Source of the DNA: Marinibactrum halimedae
Lineage (GTDB): Bacteria > Pseudomonadota > Gammaproteobacteria > Pseudomonadales > Cellvibrionaceae
Assembly: GCF_021234875.1 (NCBI RefSeq)
Contig: NZ_JAJQVM010000021.1
Location: 42,713 to 106,712, forward strand
DNA: 64,000 bases
Reading direction: 5' to 3'
This document shows, in pieces, positions 54,011 through 62,704 of this stretch. Within the stretch, counting starts at the first letter, position 1; each line of letters starts with the position of its first letter. The translations under genes were made by a program, and so were the position numbers. Under the pieces are notes generated by a model, which saw only the letters and a program-made list of their open reading frames with translations, did not search any database and had not been told where the DNA came from.

Positions 54011-56014
54011 TTGAGTCTCAAGCGGCAGTTGATGGTGGCGATTGGGGTGTTATTTTTGATCCTTTTCTGTGCCTCCGTTGCTCTCAGTATTTATGGCTCG
54101 AGGGTGTATTTGTATGAGCAACTCGATGCTCAAGCTCGACAGGTTGCGACGGCATTGGCAATCGGTATTGCTCCGGATGCCGAAGCGAATGACCTGACGG
54201 CTATTGAGCAAACGATCAATACCCTATTTTCGAGTGGTTATTATCAGTCCATTTCCTATTCCAACCTATCTGGTGAAACATTAGTTTCTCGGCAGGAGGG
54301 GCCCAGCAGTGCGAATGGTGTACCCGATTGGTTTAATGAGCTTGTATCGGTACCCAATCATTCAGCTTATTCCGAGGTTGTTTATGACGGAGCCCGCCTG
54401 GGAGAAGTGATTGTGGTCAGTGAAATTCACCTGGCTCATCAAGATCTTTGGCGTGAATGTAAAGCGTATGTCTTCCTTTATGGTGCCATTGCCGTCATGG
54501 TGTATCTCCTTGCTTTGCGTGTGCTCATGAATATTTTGCGGCCATTGCGGCATATTCAAGTTCAAGCGAATGCGATTTGCCGGAAGAATTTCGATGTGCT
54601 CGGGCCATTACCGCGGCAGCGTGAGTTACGCCAAACGGTCAGCACCGTGAATAACATGATGAGTAAGCTCAAACAGATGTTCTCGGATCAAGTGGCGCTG
54701 ATAGAGTCGCTTCACCAAAAAGTGCATTTAGACCCTCTCACTTTACTGTCCAATATGGTGGACTTCGAATCGTCAGTGGATGCCCACCTTAGTTCCGAAC
54801 ACGGTGGCAGCGGAGGGCTTGGTGTCATTCAGTTACGTGATGTGAAATCGTTAAATGACCGCTTGGGTCGACCAACGGTGGATGAGCTGATTGTGTCTGT
54901 GGCGGATGTTATTCGTCAGGAGTTGGAAGTACTACCAGGGTGTATCGTTGGGCGACGGAGTGGAGGGGAGTTTATGCTCCTTGTGCCGGGCTTAACGCAA
55001 GACCTGTTTGAAGAAAAAATCAGTGTGATCTTTGGCCGTATTCAGCGCTTACCTCTTTTCATCGAAGATTCGTCTCTGCGTTGTTACGGCGGGTTTGTCA
55101 TGATTGAAAGAGGTAAAGATCGTGAAACATTGTGCGCGCTGGTGGATCATTATTTACAGAAGACGGTTCATAAAGCCCAATCCGGGTGGACGTGTGAAAG
55201 TTTATCTTCTTCATCTTTGCAAGCGGCTTCCAGTCGTTCTGAGGCGCCCTCGCTCAGTCATTCGGTATTTCAAGCAAAACATTGGCGTCGTATTTTATTG
55301 GATGCATTGGAATCCAACAGTTTTCTGTTGCATTACCAACCGGTTTACACCAACCGTAAAGAGCTTATGCACTTGGAAGTCTTCAGCCGCTTAAAGGTGG
55401 CGGGTGAAATTTACCATGCGGGTATGTTTGTCCCTTATGCCGAGCGATTCGAGTTGGCTGAAAGCGTAGACAAAGCGATGCTGAGCAAATTGGCCAGAAG
55501 TTACAATGCCTCTTTTCCGGTGGCGGTCAACCTGTCATGCCAGACGATTTGCAGTGATCGCTTTTGTCTGTGGCTTGAGGAGTTTGTTCGAGATAATGGT
55601 GTCTTTGCAGATCGGCTTATCATTGAATTCAATGAACACTTTGTCAGCCTGATACCTGACAAAGTGGAGCGACTGGTAGCAACGGCTAAACGTTTAGGTT
55701 TGGGCGTTTCTCTGGATAATTTTGGCAATAGCGGCGTGTCTTTCCATTATTTACAAACGCTGCCTGTGGATGTGCTAAAAGTGAATCGTCGATTTATTCG
55801 AGAGTTGTCTAGACGTGAGGATTACCAGTTTTTTCTTCGTTCGTTGGTGCAAATTGCATCTAGTTGCGAGGTAACTTTGCTTGCTGATGGGATTGAGAAT
55901 GAATCAGAGTGGCGAGTACTCACCGAGCTGAACCTTGGGGGTGGACAAGGTTATTGGTTGGCTAAGCCGGAGCCGGATTATGATTCGTTTGTCAAAGTCA
56001 ATAACAATAAATAG
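54011..56014 (+). CDS. LapD-like degenerate GGDEF/EAL c-di-GMP receptor
   Basis: 667 residues: TM1 (QLMVAIGVLFLILFCASVAL), periplasmic domain ~30-150, TM2 (FLYGAIAVMVYLLALRVLM), HAMP (PLRHIQVQANAI), GGDEF domain and EAL domain. The GGDEF loop reads RSGGEF and the EAL motif reads EVF, so both enzymatic signatures are degenerate, as in LapD-type receptors that bind c-di-GMP and control adhesin retention by sequestering the protease LapG. The start TTG at 54011 has GGGAGGGG just upstream and yields MSLKRQLM, matching the LapD N-terminus. No lapG or lapA is adjacent. Confidence 0.8.
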   Translation: MSLKRQLMVAIGVLFLILFCASVALSIYGSRVYLYEQLDAQARQVATALAIGIAPDAEANDLTAIEQTINTLFSSGYYQSISYSNLSGETLVSRQEGPSSANGVPDWFNELVSVPNHSAYSEVVYDGARLGEVIVVSEIHLAHQDLWRECKAYVFLYGAIAVMVYLLALRVLMNILRPLRHIQVQANAICRKNFDVLGPLPRQRELRQTVSTVNNMMSKLKQMFSDQVALIESLHQKVHLDPLTLLSNMVDFESSVDAHLSSEHGGSGGLGVIQLRDVKSLNDRLGRPTVDELIVSVADVIRQELEVLPGCIVGRRSGGEFMLLVPGLTQDLFEEKISVIFGRIQRLPLFIEDSSLRCYGGFVMIERGKDRETLCALVDHYLQKTVHKAQSGWTCESLSSSSLQAASSRSEAPSLSHSVFQAKHWRRILLDALESNSFLLHYQPVYTNRKELMHLEVFSRLKVAGEIYHAGMFVPYAERFELAESVDKAMLSKLARSYNASFPVAVNLSCQTICSDRFCLWLEEFVRDNGVFADRLIIEFNEHFVSLIPDKVERLVATAKRLGLGVSLDNFGNSGVSFHYLQTLPVDVLKVNRRFIRELSRREDYQFFLRSLVQIASSCEVTLLADGIENESEWRVLTELNLGGGQGYWLAKPEPDYDSFVKVNNNK

Positions 56015-56018
56015 TGAA

Positions 56019-56047
56019 GCCCGAACACGACTATCCTTAATTCGGGC
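56019..56047 (+). terminator. Hairpin after the LapD-like gene
   Basis: GCCCGAA (56019-56025) and TTCGGGC (56041-56047) around a 15-base loop, beginning four bases past the stop. No T run follows, so only weak support as a terminator. Confidence 0.35.
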
Positions 56048-56196
56048 GCTCATAACGATAATATTGATAATGACGAGGCCACTAAAAACACTATGTTGTG
56101 GCCGGATAAATGTATTGAGATAATGTACGTTTCGTTGAGTAAGTAAAAAATCGCAAAGTGGATCGTTGATTCAAATAAAAACTTGGGGTGGCACAG

Positions 56197-57261
56197 ATGA
56201 TGTCTGATTTTCGGCAGAAAATTCGTGACAAGATTAAAGAGCGCTGGTCGGATTGGCGTGGAGATTACGATGATGGGATTCGTTGGCCTCGTTATGTTGC
56301 GATAGCTATTGCAGGGTATCTATTGGTGGCTATGGTCATGGGAGTTATCTGGAGTATTGAGCCGGATGAATTTGATGTCCGTACCCAAGCATTTGTGCGA
56401 GTGAAAGAGCTAGACGCCGATATCGTCACTGGGGCAGTGACGACAGCAACGTTGATTAATGTATCAGATACGTTATTGCATAAAAACGGCGGTTATTTAA
56501 GTAATGATATTTTTCCGCCCGGGGTTTGGTTGGATAACCAACCCCACTGGGAGTATGGTGTACTTATTCAAGTGCGTGATTTAAGTAAAGCGATGCGAGA
56601 ATCCTTCAGTCGTTCCCAATCTCAATCGACAGAAGATAAAGATTTGGCCATTGCGGAATCTCGATTTAATTTCGATCACAACAGTTGGGTCGTGCCGGCG
56701 ACGGAGTCACAATATCGTGAAGGTATGGAGTTTTTCGGACGTTATTTGGCACGGCTGGTGGATGCGGAAAAAGCCGATGCGCAATTTTATGCTCGTGCAG
56801 ATAATTTACGCTATTGGTTGTCAACTGTAGAGACACGTTTGGGCAGCTTGTCTCAGCGGTTAAGTGCCAGTGTGGGGCAACGCCGTATTAATACGGATTT
56901 GGCCGGAGATAATTCGGCTCGTCAAGCGACGGCGGCACCTCGTGAAATGGAAGTAAAAACACCATGGAATGAAGTGGATGATGTGTTTTATGAGGCTCGT
57001 GGTAGTGCTTGGGCGTTATTGCACTTTTTAAAAGCCATTGAAGTGGATTTTGCTGAGGTTTTAGAAAAGAAAAACGCACGGGTCAGTTTGCAGCAAATTA
57101 TTCGAGAATTGGAAGCGACACAAGTGTTTGTATACAGCCCAGTTATTTTAAACGGTAGTGGTTTTGGGGTATTTGCGAATCATTCTTTAGTCATGGCCTC
57201 TTATATTTCTCGTGCTAATGCTGCCTTAATTGACTTGCGCGAGCTGTTATCAAAAGGCTAA
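56197..57261 (+). CDS. DUF2333 family membrane-anchored protein
   Basis: 354 residues with one N-terminal transmembrane helix (YVAIAIAGYLLVAMVMGVIW) and a large periplasmic helical domain. GGYLSNDIFPPGVWLDNQP is a strong DUF2333 signature. LRDLSK-type helices and GFGVFANHSLVMASYISRA complete the match. The function is unknown; the family is common in Pseudomonas relatives. GTG at 56188 or ATGs at 56197/56200 are possible starts. I favour 56197 because GGGGTGG is five bases upstream. It is 95 bases before polB. Confidence 0.85.
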   Translation: MMSDFRQKIRDKIKERWSDWRGDYDDGIRWPRYVAIAIAGYLLVAMVMGVIWSIEPDEFDVRTQAFVRVKELDADIVTGAVTTATLINVSDTLLHKNGGYLSNDIFPPGVWLDNQPHWEYGVLIQVRDLSKAMRESFSRSQSQSTEDKDLAIAESRFNFDHNSWVVPATESQYREGMEFFGRYLARLVDAEKADAQFYARADNLRYWLSTVETRLGSLSQRLSASVGQRRINTDLAGDNSARQATAAPREMEVKTPWNEVDDVFYEARGSAWALLHFLKAIEVDFAEVLEKKNARVSLQQIIRELEATQVFVYSPVILNGSGFGVFANHSLVMASYISRANAALIDLRELLSKG

Positions 57262-57356
57262 GTATTCCAGGCCTTTTCGTGTCTCCTTCTCGTTTCTTTT
57301 CCCGTTCTTCTGTTACTGCTTCTTCCCGGCTCTGGTTTTTATCGCCAGGGCCGGAG

Positions 57357-59789
57357 ATGTCACATACGAAACCGTTAATTACTCCCACTCCACATTCAGA
57401 AAAACGCTTAACCGGATTCCTATTAACCCGACATTGGCATGATACCGAGCAAGGTGTTGTTATTGAGTGCTGGTTTAGCACAGACGATGGGCCATTGCAG
57501 GTTTGCGTATCAGAGCAAGAAAGTGTTTTTTTTATTGAGCAGGCTGATACCGATCGCCTTTCTCCGTTGCTTGGGGTACAACGGGGGTGGAGAACAAAGC
57601 CTTTACCGTTAAAAAGCACAGAAAATAATGCGATTACGGCATTGTATTTCCGTAGTCATAAGCGTGCCAGAGAGGCTGCCAACACACTTCGTAGAGAAAT
57701 CTCGGTGTGGGAAGCGGATATTCGCCCGGCAGAACGTTTTTTAATGGAACGTTTTATTACAGGGGGAGTGGATCTCTTCGGCCATATCCAATCGGTTAAA
57801 CCTCATTCTGGCGCACCGTATTCCAGGGTGCTCAATCCGGTATTGCAACCTTCCGAGTACCATCCAACGTTGCGAGTGGTTTCCATCGACATTGAAACGT
57901 CTATGGATGCACAAACTCTCTTTTCCATTGCGGTGGTACGCTGCTGTGGCGTAACAGATGTAGAGTCTGGAAAACGTGTGTTTCTTGTGGCTGATGAGTT
58001 GAATGGAGCGCGGGAGGAAACTGATGATTTTACTGTTGTATTGTGTGCAACCGAAAGCGAATGTATTACGGCATTTTTAGAATGGGTTGATGAGTATGAC
58101 CCCGATGTTTTGATTGGCTGGAACGTTGTGGGTTTTGATATGTGGGTGCTTCATCAACTTTGCAAACGTTTGAGCATTCCTTTTCGTTTAGGTCGTACAC
58201 GATCTGTTGTCAGTTGGCGAATTGATCAAGAAGATCGAGAGCGACGCTATATTACCGTGCCCGGCCGCGTAGTATTGGATGGTATTGAATTACTGCGTAC
58301 GGCCTTTTATAACTTTGACAGCTTTAGTCTAGAGTTCGTAGCGAATGAATTATTGGGGGCGGGCAAGCTAATTGCGGGTAGTCATCGGGGAGAAGATATC
58401 GCTCACTATTACCAAGTGGATCGACGTCATCTGGCTCGCTATAACATTAAAGATTGCGAGTTGGTGGGCGACATTTTCGATAAAACCGACTTGATTAATT
58501 TTGCAATTGCTCGAACTCAAATGACCGGTATGTTGATGGATCGCAGTGGTGGTGCTGTGGCCAGTTTTGAATTTGCCTATCTACCCAGAATGCATCGAAA
58601 AGGTTACGTTGCTCCGAATTTGGGGGAATTACAATCCAATATTGTTAGCCCTGGTGGGTATGTATTGGACTCAAAACCGGGTCTCTATGAAAATGTCCTT
58701 GTTTTGGATTTTAAAAGTCTGTACCCCAGTATAATTCGTACCTTTGCTATCGACCCATACGGCTTTTGGTTTGCCAAGCATAATACCCTGTCAGAGTCTG
58801 AACGGGTGCCTGGCTTTAATGACGCTTGTTTTGCAAAAAATCATCATATTTTGCCAGAACTGATTCGCTCACTATGGCAAAAACGCGATGAGGCAAAACA
58901 CTCTCAGAATGCTTCATTGTCATACGCGATTAAAATTATTATGAACTCGTTTTATGGGGTTTTGGGGTCATCGGGTTGTCGTTTTTTTGATCCACGTATT
59001 GCCAGTTCTATTACTTTACGAGGTCATCAAATTATTCAGCAGTCCAAAGAATGGATTGAACAGCAGTATACGGTAGTGTATGGCGATACCGATTCAGTTT
59101 TTGTCTTATTGGGAGAGGAGGTCACTTGTACGCAGGCCGTGGTGATTGGAAATGATTTGGCAAAAGGGTTAAATGAGTGGTGGCGCACTCGATTAGAGAA
59201 AGAGTTTGATATTACCAGTCATCTCGAAATTGAGTTTGAAACACACTATCGTAAATTTTTTATGCCTACCATTCGTGGCAGTGAGTTAGGGAGTAAAAAA
59301 CGATATGCCGGAATTTCTGTTTCATCGAAAGGTGAAGAGTTAATTTTCAGAGGGCTAGAATCTGTTCGGTCGGATTGGACACCTTTAGCCAAAAAATTTC
59401 AACAGTCACTTTATGAGAAAATATTTTATGAGCAGCCCTATAAAAATTATTTAAAGCATCAAGTAGAATCTGTTTTCTCTGGCGAATGTGACGATTTGCT
59501 GGTTTATAAAAAGCGCTTAAGACGTCAGTTGTATGAGTATCAGCGTAACATCCCTCCTCATGTTCAAGCGGCAAAAAAGCTCTCTGAAGCAGGCTTGAAA
59601 ATTCGCAAAGGAGATTGGATAGAGTATGTAATTACCACAAGCGGCGCAGAACCACTGTCGTTGAGAAAAAGCCCTTTGGATTATCAGCACTACATTGACA
59701 AGCAGTTGGCGCCTGTAGCAGATAGCCTATTAATGTTTCTAGGTGAACGCTTTTCAGAGCTGACCGATAGACAATTTGGGTTATTTTAA
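57357..59789 (+). CDS. polB: DNA polymerase II
   Basis: 810 residues of the B-family replicative-fold polymerase used in repair and restart. The 3'-5' exonuclease motifs are DIETS (178), GWNVVGFDMWVL and YNIKDCELV. Polymerase motifs are DFKSLYPSIIRTF (about 450), SYAIKIIMNSFYGVLGSSGC and VYGDTDSVFVLL (about 574), followed by KKRYAG. Catalytic aspartates are intact. The start is set at 57357 (family-like N-terminus, AGGG six bases upstream). An in-frame ATG 78 bases earlier gives a Ser/Arg-rich lead unlike the family. Whether it is SOS-controlled is not clear; I see no LexA box. Confidence 0.96.
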   Translation: MSHTKPLITPTPHSEKRLTGFLLTRHWHDTEQGVVIECWFSTDDGPLQVCVSEQESVFFIEQADTDRLSPLLGVQRGWRTKPLPLKSTENNAITALYFRSHKRAREAANTLRREISVWEADIRPAERFLMERFITGGVDLFGHIQSVKPHSGAPYSRVLNPVLQPSEYHPTLRVVSIDIETSMDAQTLFSIAVVRCCGVTDVESGKRVFLVADELNGAREETDDFTVVLCATESECITAFLEWVDEYDPDVLIGWNVVGFDMWVLHQLCKRLSIPFRLGRTRSVVSWRIDQEDRERRYITVPGRVVLDGIELLRTAFYNFDSFSLEFVANELLGAGKLIAGSHRGEDIAHYYQVDRRHLARYNIKDCELVGDIFDKTDLINFAIARTQMTGMLMDRSGGAVASFEFAYLPRMHRKGYVAPNLGELQSNIVSPGGYVLDSKPGLYENVLVLDFKSLYPSIIRTFAIDPYGFWFAKHNTLSESERVPGFNDACFAKNHHILPELIRSLWQKRDEAKHSQNASLSYAIKIIMNSFYGVLGSSGCRFFDPRIASSITLRGHQIIQQSKEWIEQQYTVVYGDTDSVFVLLGEEVTCTQAVVIGNDLAKGLNEWWRTRLEKEFDITSHLEIEFETHYRKFFMPTIRGSELGSKKRYAGISVSSKGEELIFRGLESVRSDWTPLAKKFQQSLYEKIFYEQPYKNYLKHQVESVFSGECDDLLVYKKRLRRQLYEYQRNIPPHVQAAKKLSEAGLKIRKGDWIEYVITTSGAEPLSLRKSPLDYQHYIDKQLAPVADSLLMFLGERFSELTDRQFGLF

Positions 59790-59808
59790 TAGGTTTTTCA
59801 AAGAGGTT

Positions 59809-59849
59809 GTTTTTAAAAGCATTTTTTTAAAGATATTTTTTAAAAGCAT
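59809..59849 (+). repeat. 13-14-bp A/T-rich tandem repeat, 3 copies
   Basis: GTTTTTAAAAGCAT, TTTTTTAAAGATAT and TTTTTAAAAGCAT lie end to end, starting 20 bases after the polB stop. The low complexity makes this the weakest member of the repeat set. Confidence 0.55.
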
Positions 59850-60044
59850 TGTTTGATTGGTGATGTTACCTGAGGTTCTCATTGTTTGGGGGGTATATGT
59901 GTCGCAAAAACTCTCTTATTGGCGCATTTTAACTCTCTGTTTAATTTCTTTACATAAATAAAATTTATAGTATTCACATTTAAGGTTTATATTACATACT
60001 TCATAGCAGATTCTATAACTACTTTTAACCCATAAGGCTCAGTA

Positions 60045-60833
60045 GTGAAGATAAAAAAGTGGATTTATTCTCTATCTGTATTGCTATGCTTGATATCAAG
60101 TACAAGCGTTGCGGTAGAGCCTGTGCGAGTTTGTAATGGAGAGTGGCCTCCGTACATGTCGGAGTCACTTAAACACTATGGTGTCGGCTCTCGTATTGTA
60201 TCAGAAGCTTTTGCATCACAAGGTGTGGAGGTTGAGTATGATTTTTTGCCTTGGAAGCGGGGGTTGTCGTATGCCAGAGAAGGTTTTCGTGATGGAACCA
60301 TTGGTTGGTTAAGGCGCCCGGATAAGGAGCGACATTTTTGGTACAGTGATCCTATTTTTTCAACCAAATGGGTTTTTTTACATCTTAAAGAAAAGGATTT
60401 TGAGTGGCGTACTGTGAGTGATTTGGCAGGCTTGAAAGTAGGTGCCATTATTGGCAATACCTATACTGCTGAATTTAGAGCCGCTGAAAACGCTGGAACT
60501 ATTAAAGTTGTACGAATTAAAAATGAAGCCTCGGCGATGAAAATGTTACTTTCGGGGAGAATTGATGTGTATCCCACGGATATCCATGTTGCCTATTCAA
60601 CCTTGTCAAAGTGGTTTTCTCAAGAGTCGATAAATAAACTGACTTATCATCCTCATCCATTAATGGATGAGCCCACTTTTTTATTGCTTTCCAAAAAAAT
60701 ACCGCGTAACCGTTCGATAATCACTATTTTTAATAAGGGATTACAGGCACTGAAAGCAAGTGGGCAGTATGAGGCGTATTTATCTGAATTAGACGTCGTA
60801 CCTCTTAGCCGACATTCGAAGCCTAATCAATAG
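60045..60833 (+). CDS. Periplasmic solute-binding protein (family 3-like)
   Basis: 262 residues. A signal peptide (WIYSLSVLLCLISSTSVA) and the bacterial extracellular solute-binding family 3 fold: CNGEWPPYMSES, FLPWKRGLSYAREG, YSDPIFSTKWVFL, LAGLKVGAIIGNTY and SGRIDVYPTDIHVAYST. The conserved PPYM and KVG...G segments are typical. No ABC-transporter genes accompany it; such orphan proteins often sense amino acids or act with distant permeases. The start is GTG at 60045 with AAGG seven bases upstream. The ligand is unknown. Confidence 0.85.
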   Translation: MKIKKWIYSLSVLLCLISSTSVAVEPVRVCNGEWPPYMSESLKHYGVGSRIVSEAFASQGVEVEYDFLPWKRGLSYAREGFRDGTIGWLRRPDKERHFWYSDPIFSTKWVFLHLKEKDFEWRTVSDLAGLKVGAIIGNTYTAEFRAAENAGTIKVVRIKNEASAMKMLLSGRIDVYPTDIHVAYSTLSKWFSQESINKLTYHPHPLMDEPTFLLLSKKIPRNRSIITIFNKGLQALKASGQYEAYLSELDVVPLSRHSKPNQ

Positions 60834-60847
60834 TTATAAATAAAAAA

Positions 60848-60874
60848 CAACGTTTAATCGTGCGTTAAACGTTG
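60848..60874. terminator. Bidirectional terminator between solute-binding gene and lrp
   Basis: CAACGTTTAA, TCGTGCG loop, TTAAACGTTG. On the minus strand it is followed by TTTTTTATTT, a strong terminator for lrp. On the plus strand the following GATAATTTTC is weaker. Confidence 0.85.
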
Positions 60875-60982
60875 GATAATTTTCTCACGTTGTGGAAGTT
60901 TTTTTAAAAGTTTGGTGATCAATACCATGTCTTTCATGGTCCAACCGGGTGAGACAGCTTCACTTGAAATATCCCCCTTCAA
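60854..60982 (-). CDS. Possible small ORF in the lrp trailer
   Basis: A 42-codon frame from TTG 60982 to the TAA at 60854, inside the leftward lrp transcript. Its C-terminal half (MKDMVLITKLLKKLPQREKI) is amphipathic-helix-like and the stop lies inside the terminator stem. A second frame starts ATG 61018, eight bases after the lrp stop (MKQLKIKK). It would join this one through a -1 shift at the seven-A run (plus strand T run 60994-61000), giving about 54 residues. A sequencing indel, a frameshifted remnant, programmed slippage or chance are all possible. Confidence 0.25.
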   Translation of the reverse strand: MKGDISSEAVSPGWTMKDMVLITKLLKKLPQREKIIQRLTHD

Positions 60983-61025
60983 AATGTCCAGAGTTTTTTT
61001 ATTTTAAGTTGTTTCATGATGGGGC

Positions 61026-61508
61026 CTATTTTTTACGACGTAAATCAGGAATGACTGTAGTATGTTTACGTTCACCCAGTACAAAATTAGTATTAGCGGT
61101 GGAAATCACATTCATGGCCATTAGCTCATGAAGTAAAAAGTCCTCCATTTCGACCATGTCGTGTGCGACGACTTTTAGTAAATAATCGTATTCCCCTGAT
61201 GTTGAGTAACATTCAATCACTTGCTCGCAACGCTCAACAAATTCATTAAATAATTCAGTTGCATCAATCGTGTGGCGATTGAGAGAGACTTGAACAAACG
61301 CCAGAAGATGGGCTCCAAGTGCTACCCGATTTACAAGGCAGGTGTAGCCTTTGATTACGCCTTCTTTTTCAAGTCGCTTTACACGACGCAAGCAGGGTGC
61401 GGGAGATAAGTTAACTCGAGTGGCCAGTTCTTGATTGGTGAGTTTGCCATCTCTTTGGAGTGAGTCGATAATGGCTTTGTCGCATCTATCCATGTCAAAT
61501 GAGTTCAT
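61026..61508 (-). CDS. Lrp/AsnC-family transcriptional regulator
   Basis: 160 residues. The N-terminal winged helix-turn-helix is DRCDKAIIDSLQRDGKLTNQ, then ELATRVNLSPAPCLRRVKRL. The C-terminal RAM domain (GYTCLVNRVALGAHLLAFVQ ... TSGEYDYLLKVVAHDMVEME) senses amino acids. It is divergent from phhA with a 294-base shared region, so it probably responds to phenylalanine or another aromatic amino acid and controls phhA. That is inferred from position. The start ATG 61508 gives the family length. Confidence 0.92.
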   Translation of the reverse strand: MNSFDMDRCDKAIIDSLQRDGKLTNQELATRVNLSPAPCLRRVKRLEKEGVIKGYTCLVNRVALGAHLLAFVQVSLNRHTIDATELFNEFVERCEQVIECYSTSGEYDYLLKVVAHDMVEMEDFLLHELMAMNVISTANTNFVLGERKHTTVIPDLRRKK

Positions 61509-61560
61509 AAGCTGCCAGAATTAAAAGATTATTGCTTAAATATATGCTGTAAACACAATA

Positions 61561-61580
61561 TTTGGCAACTTATTGCCGAA
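61561..61580. promoter_or_regulatory. Inverted repeat in the lrp-phhA divergent promoter
   Basis: TTTGGCAA, CTTA, TTGCCGAAA: GGCAA/TTGCC arms with near-symmetric flanks, ~53 bases upstream of lrp. Candidate operator for the Lrp-type regulator. Confidence 0.3.
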
Positions 61581-61802
61581 ATTCCCTGATAATCTAAATT
61601 CCTCGCGCAGTGACCAAATTTATCGCCCACAACAATTCGTCACATGAGCCCTTAGCTGTACAGCACAAAAATCTAGAGAGGTGGTGGGTAGGGTGGGAAA
61701 GGTATAGGAAAGAGCATTTCCAAAAGTGGTGTTCAAAAAATTGAAGTTTCTGTGCGTATGACTGAACAATAATAATGATAAATAAGCTAAATGGAGAATA
61801 AT

Positions 61803-62612
61803 ATGGGTCATAATTCCTCATATATTGCGCACACTCCGGATGAAAACGGCGTCATACCTTACTTGGGTAAAGAGCATGCGGTTTGGTCTGATTTAATGGC
61901 ATCTCAATTGCCTTTACTCACAGGAAGAGCTTGCCAGGAATACATCTACGGTTTGCAACAACTTTCTATGTCTTCGGATAAAATTCCCCAGTGTGTTGAA
62001 CTTTCTAAACCTCTTCGCGATTGTACCGGCTGGCGAGTAGAGCCGGTACCTGCGTTAATTAGCTTTGATAAATTCTTTGCGATGCTGGCGGATCGCTGCT
62101 TCCCTGCGGCTTCTTTTATTCGCTCTCGTGAAGAGTTTGAATATCTAAAAGAGCCGGATATTTTCCATGAATTATTTGGGCATACCCCATTATTAACCAA
62201 CAGTGATGTCGCAGATTTTACTGCTCGAATTGGCCGGTTGGGAACAAAGCTACCGAGTCACTATCATGCGGGGTTGGCTCGACTTTATTGGATGACTGTC
62301 GAATTTGGCTTGATCAAAACAGGAAATGGAATTCGGGCCTATGGTGCAGGTATTGTCTCCTCTAAATCAGAATTGCAATATGCTATAGAAAGTGATTATC
62401 CGGCACGAACTCCATTTAATTTGTTGGAGGTAGCACGGACAAAATATCGCATTGATCAATTACAGCCTAAGTATTTTGTTATCAATAGCTTCGGAGATTT
62501 TACACGCTTGTCCGATGGTGAAATTGTTGATGCTATTGATGAAGCAAAATCCGTTGGTATGATTCCTATTGTGGACACCCCAGAAGACATTTGGCCACCT
62601 AAAGCGGCTTAA
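61803..62612 (+). CDS. phhA: Phenylalanine-4-hydroxylase
   Basis: 269 residues of the bacterial monomeric, tetrahydrobiopterin- or related-pterin-dependent iron enzyme. The iron ligands are visible as DIFHELFGHTPLL (His-x4-His) and YWMTVEFGLI (Glu). It converts phenylalanine to tyrosine and opens phenylalanine catabolism. The start at 61803 is preferred because GGAG lies six bases upstream; the ATG 12 bases earlier lacks one. No pterin-recycling phhB is adjacent in the window. An 18-bp repeat array begins three bases after the stop. Confidence 0.95.
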   Translation: MGHNSSYIAHTPDENGVIPYLGKEHAVWSDLMASQLPLLTGRACQEYIYGLQQLSMSSDKIPQCVELSKPLRDCTGWRVEPVPALISFDKFFAMLADRCFPAASFIRSREEFEYLKEPDIFHELFGHTPLLTNSDVADFTARIGRLGTKLPSHYHAGLARLYWMTVEFGLIKTGNGIRAYGAGIVSSKSELQYAIESDYPARTPFNLLEVARTKYRIDQLQPKYFVINSFGDFTRLSDGEIVDAIDEAKSVGMIPIVDTPEDIWPPKAA

Positions 62613-62614
62613 GT

Positions 62615-62704
62615 TTTTTATTGATCCCCACAACGTTATTAGTTCGTACAATTTTGTCAACTCGTACAATCTTATGAGTTCACACCAACTTATAAGGTTG
62701 TACA
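62615..62704 (+). repeat. 18-bp degenerate tandem repeat, 5 copies
   Basis: Successive 18-base units end in (C/G)(T/C)ACA or close variants: TTTTTATTGATCCCCACA, ACGTTATTAGTTCGTACA, ATTTTGTCAACTCGTACA, ATCTTATGAGTTCACACC, AACTTATAAGGTTGTACA. It fills the gap between the converging phhA and histone-deacetylase genes, and the last copy runs into the 3' end of the latter. Confidence 0.7.
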
